DNA of 64,000 nt from Marsupella aquatica (lineage: Eukaryota; Marchantiophyta), in contig OZ316898.1 of the NCBI GenBank assembly GCA_973895155.1, positions 13,020,001 through 13,084,000 on the forward strand, written 5' to 3'. Of the stretch, positions 48,761 to 59,290 are shown piece by piece. The notes under the pieces were generated by a model. The model worked only from the letters and a program-made list of their open reading frames with translations, searched no databases and was not told the origin of the DNA. The translations under genes were made by a program, and so were the position numbers. The number at the start of each line of letters is the position of its first letter. The stretch's first letter is position 1.

Positions 48761-49724
48761 GTGCCACTGGGATGACTCCAAACTTTTCTAGAAGAAATAA
48801 CAAATTCAATACCCATTCTTTGAATGTTAATGAAGTGATGACAAAAACCCATCATGCTTGTAGTCATTTTAGCATACATAATATATCATCCTTCTTTCCA
48901 TGCACATACATTTTGGTGGGGTCCTAGAGTCAGAGTCTATAGGCTTCACTTTAGAAGTCTAGACCCCAACCCTAACTTCTTTTTGGGCTTTATGAGTAAG
49001 ATAAAAAATAAAATTGTTGTGTAACCCTGCTTGAGCATAGCCTCTACATTCCTCAATATTGCCTGCCAAATAAGGTCATGAAATCTTCCATGCGCATGGT
49101 GGTCAAGTCTAGTCTCTAAGTTCCTCAAATTATTGTGGCATCTAGAGTTGAGAACTCCATGGAAAGATGGTCTCCAAAGGAAAAAGAGAAATATGTCTGA
49201 TGTAGCCCAAAAGTCCCCAAATGGCTTGGTTTCTATAACTTATTTAATTCAATTCCACAGCACCTCCACCTTAATGACCAGTGAGTGATGCAGGAGTCTT
49301 CAAATACTGTGGCCAAAACAGTAACTCTCACAATGGCCAGGACTTAGTTTTTCCATATTACTTCCTCCATTATAGTGGCAATTAAAGTCTAGCTCTGTTC
49401 TTGGCCATGAGATGTTCTGGCAAATAATTGAGGTATGTGTTAAAGAACAGGGTGAAATGAAAGGTGATCACTGCTAGTAAGCCCCCAAAATGAGTAGCTT
49501 TAAATTCTCACTCCAATAGAGATAATTAACTCATCAACTCTGGTTGAGGTCATGTGGTAGTGCTGTGAACTGGAAGTTGTCTCATTTTGCTCCAGCAAAA
49601 CTGCAGGAGATTTACACCAAAACACATTCCAAAGCCTTTGTAGTAGCTAGTTAGCCGGGATTCAAATCATGCTAAATAGTTCAACGGAGAGAGGCTCAAC
49701 TCACCCCCAATTGACCACATTACC
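48761..49724. other. Intergenic, no gene seen
   Basis: No coding signal or clear repeat. Confidence 0.4.
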
Positions 49725-50204
49725 AATTAGTTCGTGGACCCCATGGCTACATTATTTAGGCCTTGTTTGAGTAAAAACAATAATGTATGTAATATTAGCT
49801 TTAGCTCAAGTTGTGAGAGGCTATTGTGCTCCCCAAGCGTTCTAGTAGCTGAGTCCTGTTTGTAGAAGATTTGTCACCCAATTTGTCAATGTACTTTCAA
49901 ATAATTGGAAATTCTGACTTTGGCAAGTTTTGAATTAGAGGTTAATAGCCTCATGACCTTGACGCAACTATTCATCAAATGGAGAACAGAGCTTAAGCTT
50001 TTAGAAGAGAGAAGTTAAGTCTGAGTAGGAAGGGAAACTGGTAGTCATGTTGTGTTGGACATTCAAGTATGATAGATTTTACAGTTTGCATTGTTTAGAT
50101 TACATTTCTCACAAAATCATTGTGGACCCATTCAATGATGGCCTAAGCAGTTTGACATAATTCCTTTAACTGCCACAGGAATACTTTGCTTTGCAAGCAG
50201 AAGG

Positions 50205-50660
50205 CACACTATCACAAGCAATTGTCAAAATCATGCCATTTTGCTATATGTAACTAACCAAATTCTCAAGCTAAGAGAGTCAAAATTCAATATGCGGCAA
50301 GTGCAATTGAAACCAGACCGATCACATGGTTATCACAAGTAGTTGTCAAAATTAGGCCTTTTTGCTACATGCAACCAAATTCTCAAGCTACGAGAGTCAA
50401 ATTCAATCTATGGCAAACTGTGCAGTTGAAACTAGGCCGATCGCATGGTTATCACAAGCAGTTGTCAAAATTAGGCCTTTTTGCTACATGTAACCAAATT
50501 CTCAAGCTAATATAGTCAAAATTCAATCTATGGATGCAGTTGAAACCAGGCCAATGACATGGTTATCAAACAGTTTTCAAAATTAGGCCTTTTTGCTACA
50601 TGCAACCAAATTCTCAATCTAAGAGAGTCAAAATTTAATCTGTGGCAAATGTATTTGAAA
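50205..50660. repeat. Four tandem copies of about 120 bp inside element C
   Basis: ATCACAAG.A.TTGTCAAAAT starts at about 50211, 50332, 50451 and (eroded) 50565. Each copy contains TTTTTGCTACATG, CCAAATTCTCAA.CTA and AGTCAAAATTCAAT. Confidence 0.9.
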
Positions 50661-51004
50661 TCAGATCAATATCTGATCAAATGAATTGTATCAGTTCGTT
50701 GAGTTCAAGTTAGGACCCTGGCTAGCAGTTTACTTTAATTGCAAAAGGCCAACTGAGAAATCTTACTCTAGGTGCCAGTTACCCTTTAACAAGTAATTTA
50801 TCAAGTTAATTATTAGTCATTATTTATTATATAAAATTTACATTTTAAATCTTTGAATTTAATTTTTTAAATTGGATACATAACTAAAATGGTTAAATAG
50901 TGACAGTTTTAATCGTCTTGCTCTTTGTATTTATAATTTTTTACTTTTCATTTTATGGCATGGTGTCCCAAAATTTACACCCAAATTGACAAAACATTAA
51001 TGAA

Positions 51005-51098
51005 AATTGTAAGTTTGATTCACAAAACTGATGAGTCTTGTTTGTTGCGGGATTGTAAGTTTGATTCACAAAACTGATGAGTCTTGTTTGTTGCGGGT
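51005..51098. repeat. Exact 46-bp tandem duplication
   Basis: ATTGTAAGTTTGATTCACAA ... GTTTGTTGCGGG occurs twice in a row without visible differences. Confidence 0.9.
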
Positions 51099-51160
51099 GT
51101 TGTTGACATGGCACATTGTGGTGCCAGGAATTTTGGAAGGGACCTCTCATGGAGGTACGT

Positions 51161-51674
51161 AATAACTCTAATGTGAACCTCAATGTTTCCCAAAAAACAT
51201 TCAATTAAACAAATAATAAGATTTCATATAGCACGAGCCCTATGCCAGTGTGTTGCACTATGCAAGGAGAGCCGGGGCATTTATGGGGCAGCAGGAATAT
51301 TCTTGCTGCCCCAGCCTTATGCGCTAGGGGTGCACATTTCTTCCATCCATGGTCGGGTCATTGTAACATGAGTGAAAATTTCTCTCACATGACCTCTAAT
51401 TTTTCTATATGCAATTGCCTCGCTAACAGGAACCTTGTTTGATAACATCCATTTTGGGGACTCCTCTTTTTGCTAGCTATCTCGATAGCCATTTGGAGTC
51501 ATAAAAAATACACAAAAATTAGAAAACTAAGCAGCAAAAGGCAAAAGAAATACTAGCAAGTGTCTCGCTAACAATACTCCCCTAGCTAACAAAATTCCTG
51601 TTTGCTCACATTATAGAATACCTCTCCATGGTCAGGGAAAGATGGTTTATTTGATGCCAACTTTGAAAATTGCT
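51161..51674. other. Intergenic, no gene seen
   Basis: No coding signal. Confidence 0.4.
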
Positions 51675-51838
51675 CGTTAGGGACCTCCAAAATGAAAAAC
51701 TTTACTTGATGGGACCTTGGAGGTTTTGGGTACATTAATTTAAGGTCTATCAAGGGTCTAGATCACTTTGGGGTCACATGGACTAACACTTTTAAATTTG
51801 GGGGTTCATCAAGCATATACCTCTATCAAAAAAAAAAA
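51675..51838 (+). repeat. Dispersed repeat family Y, copy 2
   Basis: Same ordered phrases as at 17460-17625. It ends at an A-run (51827-51838). Confidence 0.5.
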
Positions 51839-53308
51839 AGGGCATTTGTTTGGAGAGTTCTGACATATTACTAATAAAGCACAATGCAAAACTAGTTTTT
51901 CTTCTTTGCAAGTTATGAAATATCATTTGAAAAGATGAATAATGAAAACAATTTTTGAATTTAACCAAAAAAACAATGTGAAAATTTCTATGAATTTAGA
52001 GATACAGTGTGAATTACTCAGCGAATGATATGGCGAACCAATGTTTTGTATGCTGGAGGATTGAGTCTACTTCCATTCTTACTGGAGCTTGTACAGGTAA
52101 CACATATAAATATATTGATGAGTATACGCACATACTGGTACTGGTAAACACGGATTGAATTTAATGAGTGTACCCACATGGCTGCAATCTAGAGCTTGTA
52201 CTTCTAAACACGGACTGATTACACGACACTGATGGGACCCATGCATTTACTTTTTGGCTCTTCCTTCGCACCTTTATTGGGACCATCTGGCTCCGGATAA
52301 CATATGGTCCGTTTTGTAGCTATGTACAATAGATTTACTGAACGTACTGAGAGAGACACCCCAGATGTCTAATCGCCGGAAGAGAGATTAATCGCCCTCC
52401 TGTACCCAGGAGACTCCTGCGCAAGCAAAGACAGCACAGCAGGAGAAATGGCCAGAGATCAAGCCAGACTCTAACAGCTATGACCTTGACTGGAGTATTG
52501 ACTGTCTGGAGAAAGTAGCTATCAGTCTCATTAGTTGTCTGGTTTCTGTTTATCCTTTTTCCATCACTCGCTCAGAGTGAGCTGCGAGACCCTTCTATCC
52601 CGCAAAGCTTGGTGACAGCTTCAGGATCCCCGCTCAACGATCCCCACTCAACGCTGTTTTCTGCACAATCACTCAACCGCAAGTACGAATTGGCAGGTGT
52701 CACTTGCCGTCTGCGAGATTGACAGTTACAATTCGATGATGGGTAATCCTGTATTCTGCTAGCTATATCGACCCCATATTGACAATTAAGTGTAATTGGA
52801 TGAGGTGCGATCGTACTTGATTAGTATAGCTAGCTGTTGTATCTCGATACTCAGACGTAGCGGATAGTGTGCTCGATCAACTTCCGTTTTAGTCGGCAGT
52901 GATCTTGACTGCTCCAAGTGAGCGATCTAGCTTTTGGTCGCTTCTGGTCTTGGGGGAACGCCGGCGCTCTTTGGTGCTGAGAGGACAGCTACTCTCTTTT
53001 CTCAATTGATTACTATATATTTCCTTCAGTGAAGTAAAGCGTTTGCTGTTCGTCATTTTTTAGAGTGACAGTAGGGTCCAGGGTTCGTGAGAGCTTCCGC
53101 TTGCCTTGCTTGCGTCTCGATGAAGAGCCGAGCATTTTAAGAGAAGGAATTGGGGATTCGAGCAGCAGCCGGTCAGCGTCGATACTGACTGTGATCATCT
53201 CGCGGCCTGAGAAGGCTGATTCATCAGAAAGCGCATAGCTAAGAGAAGAGAATTGAGGGATCGGAGAGAAGGGACAAGCTAGGAACATCAGTCTATAAGC
53301 CACGAAGA
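51839..53308. other. Upstream region of the F-box gene
   Basis: AT-rich until about 52250, then mixed composition. No gene seen. Promoter elements cannot be assigned by eye. Confidence 0.4.
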
Positions 53309-54505
53309 ATGGAAGGGGAGAGAATGGGGGTGATGACGAGCCTGAGGACTCTACCGGACGAGTGGGTGGAAAAAATTGTGCTACGGATGCCATTTCCATG
53401 GATTTGGAAAGCTCGATTTCTGTCGAAATCATGGCTGGCGAGATTTTCGCCAATTTCGTCACTAGATGACGATGAAGAGATGAAGCGCCTTGCAGTATTA
53501 TTTCAGAGACAAATGGTGGAGAATAACGTGTTCAAGAATTGGCCGTCGTTTTGCCCTATAGGTTTTACAGTAGACAACGATCTCATCGGTTACGATCAAG
53601 CATCTCACACTTGGCGAAGACTACCATCTTTGTTTCCTATGGATGCTTTCCAGGAGGTTCCAAGTCTGCAGATAGAGGGAGCCCTCGTCTACGGGATCGC
53701 AGATCACGAGGGGCCGAGTCCCTGCCTGAAACTGGTGTATGTGGCCAACATTTTGACTCACGAGTGGAAAAGACTGCCACATCTCCCTTATGCTTGTCAC
53801 AATCATGTATGTTCCGTCAAGCTGCTGAGCAATATCTCTGCAGAATCATACAATTTGCTCGTTGTCTCTTATGACAATTTATTTTACGATCTAGAAGAGA
53901 CATATCCCGTTCCAAACACAGCTTCTGTGCACTTATACGATTCCAGGTCAGAGACGTGGACTACTTTAGGTTCGGACATCGTACTAGACTATCTTGAGAA
54001 CGAGGTTGAAGCTTCTACGGTGTATCTCGATGGAATGCTTTACATCATGATGGACAACCTCTTCAACTTCCTGCTGAAATTGAACGTGGGAGACTTCAGT
54101 TCTCCCGATGACATTTCAACGCAGCGGCTCGAATTGATATTCGAACGTCGTGAAGTGAATCTTAGAATGCATGGCTCCTTCCATACCAAGTTGGTAGCTT
54201 GCAATGCGGATCTTCTGGTTTTCTTGATGGAGGACGTTAGTTTTACTGTACGTATAATGCAAATTGATCTGGGGACACATGTGCTATCGGAGGTGGCTCG
54301 CTGTGAGTCTGCTGCTTTCAAGTTGGGCTTGAGCAACATTTGTCTCAGGGAACTGAATTGCTACTTCCTGCAGATGGACATGCACGGTGTAATGCTGGCA
54401 TATGACAAACGCAGAGATGAGTGGAGTTTCTTCTTTATGCCCAGGCCCTATGATTGGAATGACATTACGTTTCACCCTGGCTTGAATCCCTTTATTCGAG
54501 TTTAA
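53309..54505 (+). CDS. F-box protein with probable kelch-type propeller
   Basis: 398 residues, no introns, ATG at 53309. F-box proteins bind SKP1 through the F-box and bring substrates to an SCF ubiquitin ligase. The F-box is at about residues 13-50 (LPDEWVEKIVLRMPFPWIWK, then RFLSKSW). The rest has spaced Tyr/Trp-rich strands (YDQASHTWRRLPSLFP, THEWKRLPHLPY, YDSRSETWTTLGS, YDKRRDEWSFFFMPRP) typical of degenerate kelch or F-box-associated propeller repeats. The intronless form and sequence style resemble the large F-box/kelch families of bryophytes. The substrate is unknown. A second internal ATG (MTSLRTLPDEW) is possible. Confidence 0.85.
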   Translation: MEGERMGVMTSLRTLPDEWVEKIVLRMPFPWIWKARFLSKSWLARFSPISSLDDDEEMKRLAVLFQRQMVENNVFKNWPSFCPIGFTVDNDLIGYDQASHTWRRLPSLFPMDAFQEVPSLQIEGALVYGIADHEGPSPCLKLVYVANILTHEWKRLPHLPYACHNHVCSVKLLSNISAESYNLLVVSYDNLFYDLEETYPVPNTASVHLYDSRSETWTTLGSDIVLDYLENEVEASTVYLDGMLYIMMDNLFNFLLKLNVGDFSSPDDISTQRLELIFERREVNLRMHGSFHTKLVACNADLLVFLMEDVSFTVRIMQIDLGTHVLSEVARCESAAFKLGLSNICLRELNCYFLQMDMHGVMLAYDKRRDEWSFFFMPRPYDWNDITFHPGLNPFIRV

Positions 54506-56239
54506 GTTTTCGGTCTATAGGAAGATAGAATATATAGATGTGGACACTCAGGTGAAGAAAATCGAGATCAGCAATGATCCATATCTCGATATGGGAAGGT
54601 CTGTAGCACTGTGTTGAGATCAGCAATGATCCATATGTCGATATGGGAAGGCTAGGTCTGTAGCACTGTGTTGAGTGCACTTTAGTTTTATATCAAATGT
54701 GAACGTGAAATTTGATATCTGTTTGTCCAGAAGTCGCGAATGATGCACAGGACAAGCCTGAAAGACAGTCACTTTGATTCAAATAAAACACGTCTTGAAT
54801 GGTTACAATTGCATGCAGTTATGCGCAATACATTTTCCGGTCTTTAATATTGTTTTACTTTCAATTTTTGATTCACGTCATTGAGAGTGTCTGAGCTTCT
54901 ATGGCATGGAAATTTGTTTCTCGATGAATTAATTAACTCTCTGATGATCGAGGGACTCTGCGCACATATGTGTAACCTCTGATGATCGAGGGACTCTGCG
55001 CACGTAAGTGTACCGTATAGATGGCTACTAGTCTTTGACGTTGAGGGGTTGCTCAGGAGCTGGCACTATATTTGAAATGGTTTGGATCCAGCAAATTTAA
55101 AGCAATGCATAAAGAGTTTAAATCCCGAGAATGCTAATTTCAAACAGATTGCATGTAGTATGATCATGCATCCCACAGCTCGTCATCGATAGTATGTTTG
55201 AATGATAATTATGCTTCGAAGTTCGAACATTCCTAGAGAAAAAGAAGAATTGTGGAACATTTATCATCGACAGTCCCTTCCTGAGCAAGACGGGATTTTC
55301 GGTGGACATCTTAATCTTGTTGACCCGCCTCAACTGGACAAGTAGATCGAGTTTACGAAATGAGGCAGTTCTTGTTCAGACCTTAGCTAGTAACGAATAG
55401 GATTCTAGATTTACAAGACTTGGGCTTGTCGACTGCACTGTAGTTGAGTCCAGGCTAGATAGCTTGACCATAATTCGGTGCTAAACAATCGCCCTCATGA
55501 TAGTAATTAATGTTCTCTCGCGGGCTGCTTATACAAGTGGACCAATACCAGAGGATCACTGAAATAAATTCAGAAGGAAGAAAGATATTGATACCAATGG
55601 ATCACTGGAATAAATTGAGTAGGAAATGAGAGACAAATCAGTGCGTCTCGTTCTCAACTTCCCGTTTCTACACCTTGTTCTAAACTTCCTTCCCTTTTTT
55701 AGAGGCTCCTAACTGTCCGGATGTTTCGCACCTGGATGTTCTCCGAACGTTCTACAATAGATGTTTCCGTCTATTTTTGCCCCAAGCCAAGATCGACCGA
55801 GGCAACGTGGAATTTAGTACTGTGTGCTATTATTTTGTTTTCTAATTCAGGACAGTGTGTTTCTTTTCTGATGAGTTTGCGCCCGCGAGTTGCTTTCATT
55901 GAATTCATGGTCTTGATTGTGTGTGTGTCTTTCCGAATTCAGGATCTCCGCGTAGCAAGAATAACGCTAACCAGGTCCGTGACCAAAGGGGGTTTGGTCA
56001 CATTAGGCTTAACTTAAAACAGCAAAGGGCAAGTATTAAATATAGACAAACAACGTGAATAAAAACAAAAAATGAAGTAAACACAAAAGACAGCATTAAA
56101 TGTTCTCCTTATCTGGCTTGAATATAAATATTGTACACAATACATTTTATTTTATTTTGGTCTCTTTAAAAGAAGAGAAATTTCTTGATGATTTTCTTGA
56201 TGATTTTCTATTCAATTTATGCAAGAGATAACTAATGAC
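54506..56239. other. F-box 3' flank and intergenic DNA with short duplications
   Basis: Two imperfect tandem copies of GATCAGCAATGATCCATAT plus following text lie at about 54565-54673. An exact duplication of CTCTGATGATCGAGGGACTC (with TGCGCAC) lies at about 54939-55003. No further gene seen. Confidence 0.6.
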
Positions 56240-56533
56240 CTCGGGAGTTTCATTTTCACAAAAATGGCATATCACGTGCACGAAGGATAGGGTCATTTTA
56301 TTGGTTCTAAGAGAAGACTTAAATTTTTTTGTAGAAGAACAATAGAATCTTTTAAATTCAATTTGAGACTTATAAGAACATTATGGTCTTTTTAATCCAA
56401 TTTTTAGAATATTCCAAAAATATTCCAAATTTATAGGGGTTAAAAAATTTAAAAAAATCTTGCATTTTAGGGGGTCCGAGGCCTAAAAATGTCGCAGGCG
56501 ATGGGGAGGTCCCCATATAGTGAGACCCCCGAG
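56240..56533 (+). mobile_element. MITE copy 1 (294 bp)
   Basis: Begins CTCGGGAGTTTCA and ends TAGTGAGACCCCCGAG, an imperfect terminal inverted repeat. About 90% identical by eye to 62405-62700. Flanks are CTAATGAC and CCAAGGAC, which agree at 6 of 8 bases, consistent with an aged 8-bp target duplication. Confidence 0.85.
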
Positions 56534-57660
56534 CCAAGGACAATGTCTCACTATGAGACTGCAATTCTTTTGGTCAATAAACATACCAAATGTCAATATC
56601 TATACCCTAGACAAAAGCTCAACCTAATAACTAAAACTTGCAACTTACCCCAAATTTCTTCATCTCCTTGCCAAGGCTAGGCACCTTAACTCCCACACAT
56701 GTTTTCTTACTTTCTTTTATCCCCAAATCCTAACTCAATTTCCCTTAATTCTATTTCATCTTATCCATTTGATGAGGGCCATCTAAGAAAGTTATAATAT
56801 CCATATTTTTCAAATTTGTTCATCATGTAGGTCCCCAAGCTAGTTAGCAACATCAAAAATCTCAGCTCAAACTTGAGAGGACAAAATCATGGCAAGAAAA
56901 CTTATTTGACGCGCATATCTTAGGATGTTGGCATACCCAAACCGGGACCCAAACTATAGCTGCATAGAAAGTGCATCATCAAACCCAAAGAGAAAAACTG
57001 ACAAACTTAAGTACACACTCACTATGATCAGAGCTAATTATCAAATTATGACAACATGTATCTTTTCTTGTGACTATTCTGCAAATTATAACATATGATC
57101 TCATCCATCAATCTAAAATAATAATACATGACAACATGCAACTTTTCTTGTGACTACTGTGCATTGTTGTTCATCCTTCCCTTTCAATTGTTAGCTAATG
57201 ATTGATCAAATGCGCCAATCAATCAGATCTAACAATGGAGTCAATCATCGTTGCTTTTTAAGTACATGCCCCATTAGGGAGTCTCAATCCCCTTGATGCC
57301 ATAACCCAAGTTAAGGTTCACCCATATGGTACCTCACCGGGGGGTATAAGGTTTGACCCGACACTTAATGCAGTAGTTGGGGGAAATGGCCCCCTCCATT
57401 TCTGCAAATACTGTAAAATGCCGCGCTTCACATAGGAACGTCCATGATACCTTAACTGAGAGAAAATGTCGGCATTTGAATCATCTACTACTATAATAAC
57501 GAATCCCCAGTTTTAGTCCTTCGTCCCGTTACAAAAATGAAAAAGGAGGGAACAAAGCTAAGCCATCAGATATTTTCTAGAATTATTTATGGCTCTTGGA
57601 TTGAGTGAGATGGAAACCTAAAATTGGCTGTAAGTTATAGTACAAGGTAGATATAATATG
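56534..57660. other. Intergenic, no gene seen
   Basis: AT-rich, no coding signal. Confidence 0.4.
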
Positions 57661-58036
57661 TCATAGAGTACTTGCATGTGTTACTGTAGTTATTTTGTAG
57701 CTTGCGTATAATACTGTTTGACATGGAGCATTAAAGTGTAAGTATATTATTTTATGGTCTATTAATTTAGAGTACATTTATATGTACATTTGGCATGGGG
57801 CATGAAAGTGAAAAGATTTACTTGAGATAATGGTTTTGGTAGGGAGCGAGCACTAAGGGGAAGAGAGTAGGTTGACATTATATTATTTTGACTTTTGCTC
57901 TTAAAAAGGAGATTTAACTCTTTGGTGTCATGGAATGAATGCAATGAATGTCTGTATAGTCAAGAATGTGTGTACATATAGTGGGGTCGGATGACCGGCT
58001 GGTCCGGTCGTCCGGTCAGAGGAGGTAGAGTCTAAC

Positions 58037-59105
58037 ACTTCCCTTTGGATATATAGTGACAACTATATAGACAACATAGACTATACCTATTATATCATGT
58101 TCATAGGAAATACATGATATAAGTACAAGCGAGGTAGACTGCCTCGTTAAAAAACCTTTATCAACTCTAGCTTAGTAAAAACTCTACCAGTGTAGCAGAG
58201 AAAAAATATGAGTGCTAAAGGAAAAAGAGTGCAGCCTAACAGTCCTCGTCTTAATATATAAATGTCAATGTTAAGTAAAGTTAGATGCTATAGTAAATCT
58301 AGCTTGAACATCTGTCTCAATAGTAGGTCGTCAACATCATGTCATCAGCATCATGTCGTCAGCATCATCAAGCATCATGTGGAGCAGCAGCCTCCACGGT
58401 CATCATGCATCGCACGCTCCGCAGTCCAATCGCCTGGCAGTGTCGGTGGTGAACTGATGGCGATAGTGATTTGGTGAAGAGATCCGCACAATTGTCTACA
58501 CTTGAAATCTGCAAAATGTTGATCTCTTTTCCATGTAACTCGTGGGTGTAGAAAGACTTCGGAGCTATATGCTTCACGAGATCGCCTTTGACGAATCCTT
58601 TCGTGATCTGCTGTATACATGTTGCGTTATCCTCAAAAATGTTAGTAGGCTTTGTTAGTGGTGGTAGGCCGCATTTGGTGTTGATGTGATTTATAAAGGA
58701 TCGTAACCAAACGGCTTCACGACTAGCCTCATGTAGAGCTAAAATCTCTGAGTGATTCGATGAGGTTGCTGTTAGGGTCTGTTTCACACTTTTCCAAGAA
58801 AAAGCGGTACCCCCAATAGTGAAGACATATCCGATTTGGGATTTGGCGGTGTCAGTGTCGGAAAGATATCCGGCATCCGCATATCCTATGAGTTCGTGGT
58901 TTGCACCGAATGGGTAAAATAACCCAGTATCAGTGGTGCCACGCAGGTATCTAAATATGTGCTTAACTCCGTTCCAATGTGTGGCTGTGGGAGTTGCATT
59001 GTGTCTAGCTAGTAAGTTAACTGCAAATGCAATGTCTGGTCGGGTCTGATTTGCTAAATACATTAATGCCCCGGGGTCCTCACTTATTTCCTTCCAACCC
59101 ATCAC
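58037..59105 (-). mobile_element. 5'-truncated Copia relic (RNase H end) of a second lineage
   Basis: The minus strand encodes the end of a Copia pol. Just outside it lies a likely polypurine tract (AAAGGGAAG, about 58038-58046) followed by TGTTAGACTC, the probable start of the 3' LTR at 58037 going leftwards. The outer LTR border and a target duplication were not found. Gag, integrase and most of RT are missing. Confidence 0.75.
58368..59105 (-). pseudogene. Copia RT C-terminus and RNase H fragment
   Basis: About 245 codons without a stop. Motifs: ALMYLANQTRPDIAFAVNLL, HWNGVKHIFRYLRGTTDTGL, YADAGYLSDTDTAKSQIGYV, TATSSNHSEILALHEASREA, FEDNATCIQQI and DLFTKSL. It differs clearly from the 6.8-13.1 kb Copia element, so two Copia lineages are present. 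The text before ALMYLA does not match the family, which puts the truncation or deletion point near 59090. Confidence 0.88.
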
Positions 59106-59124
59106 GCGCGAATAAGTATAGGGT

Positions 59125-59290
59125 TTTTTAATTCAATTTTGCGGAATACTTAAGAAGTTTTGTTGAAGAACTTTAGGGGTTGAGAAATACATATTGAAGC
59201 TTAGAAGTATAATAGGGGTGCTAAAAATCTCACTTCTTCAATCTAAGTTGTTAGTTTAAGATAGGGCATTTTAGGAGGGCCATATATGAG
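59125..59290 (+). repeat. Possible diverged relic of the 294-bp MITE
   Basis: Shares ordered phrases with the MITE interior: TTTTTTAATTCAATTTT, GGAATA.T..AAGAA, TAGGGGTT.A.AAATA and CATTTTAGG.GG. Terminal repeats are not seen. Confidence 0.35.

Larger units (their letters stand above)
49725..51160 (-). mobile_element. Element C: same termini as A and B, different interior, inverted
   Basis: At 49725-49742 the plus strand reads AATTAGTTCGTGGACCCC, the inverse of the right end of A and B. At about 51095-51160 it carries the inverse of their left end (AGAGGTCCCTTCCAAAATT and ACAATGTGCCATGTC on the minus strand). The roughly 1.4-kb interior shows no EF hand and holds a 120-bp tandem repeat. It may be a longer relative, or two independent element ends with unrelated DNA between them. 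The left part (about 49797-49830) also resembles repeat family X. Confidence 0.5.
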
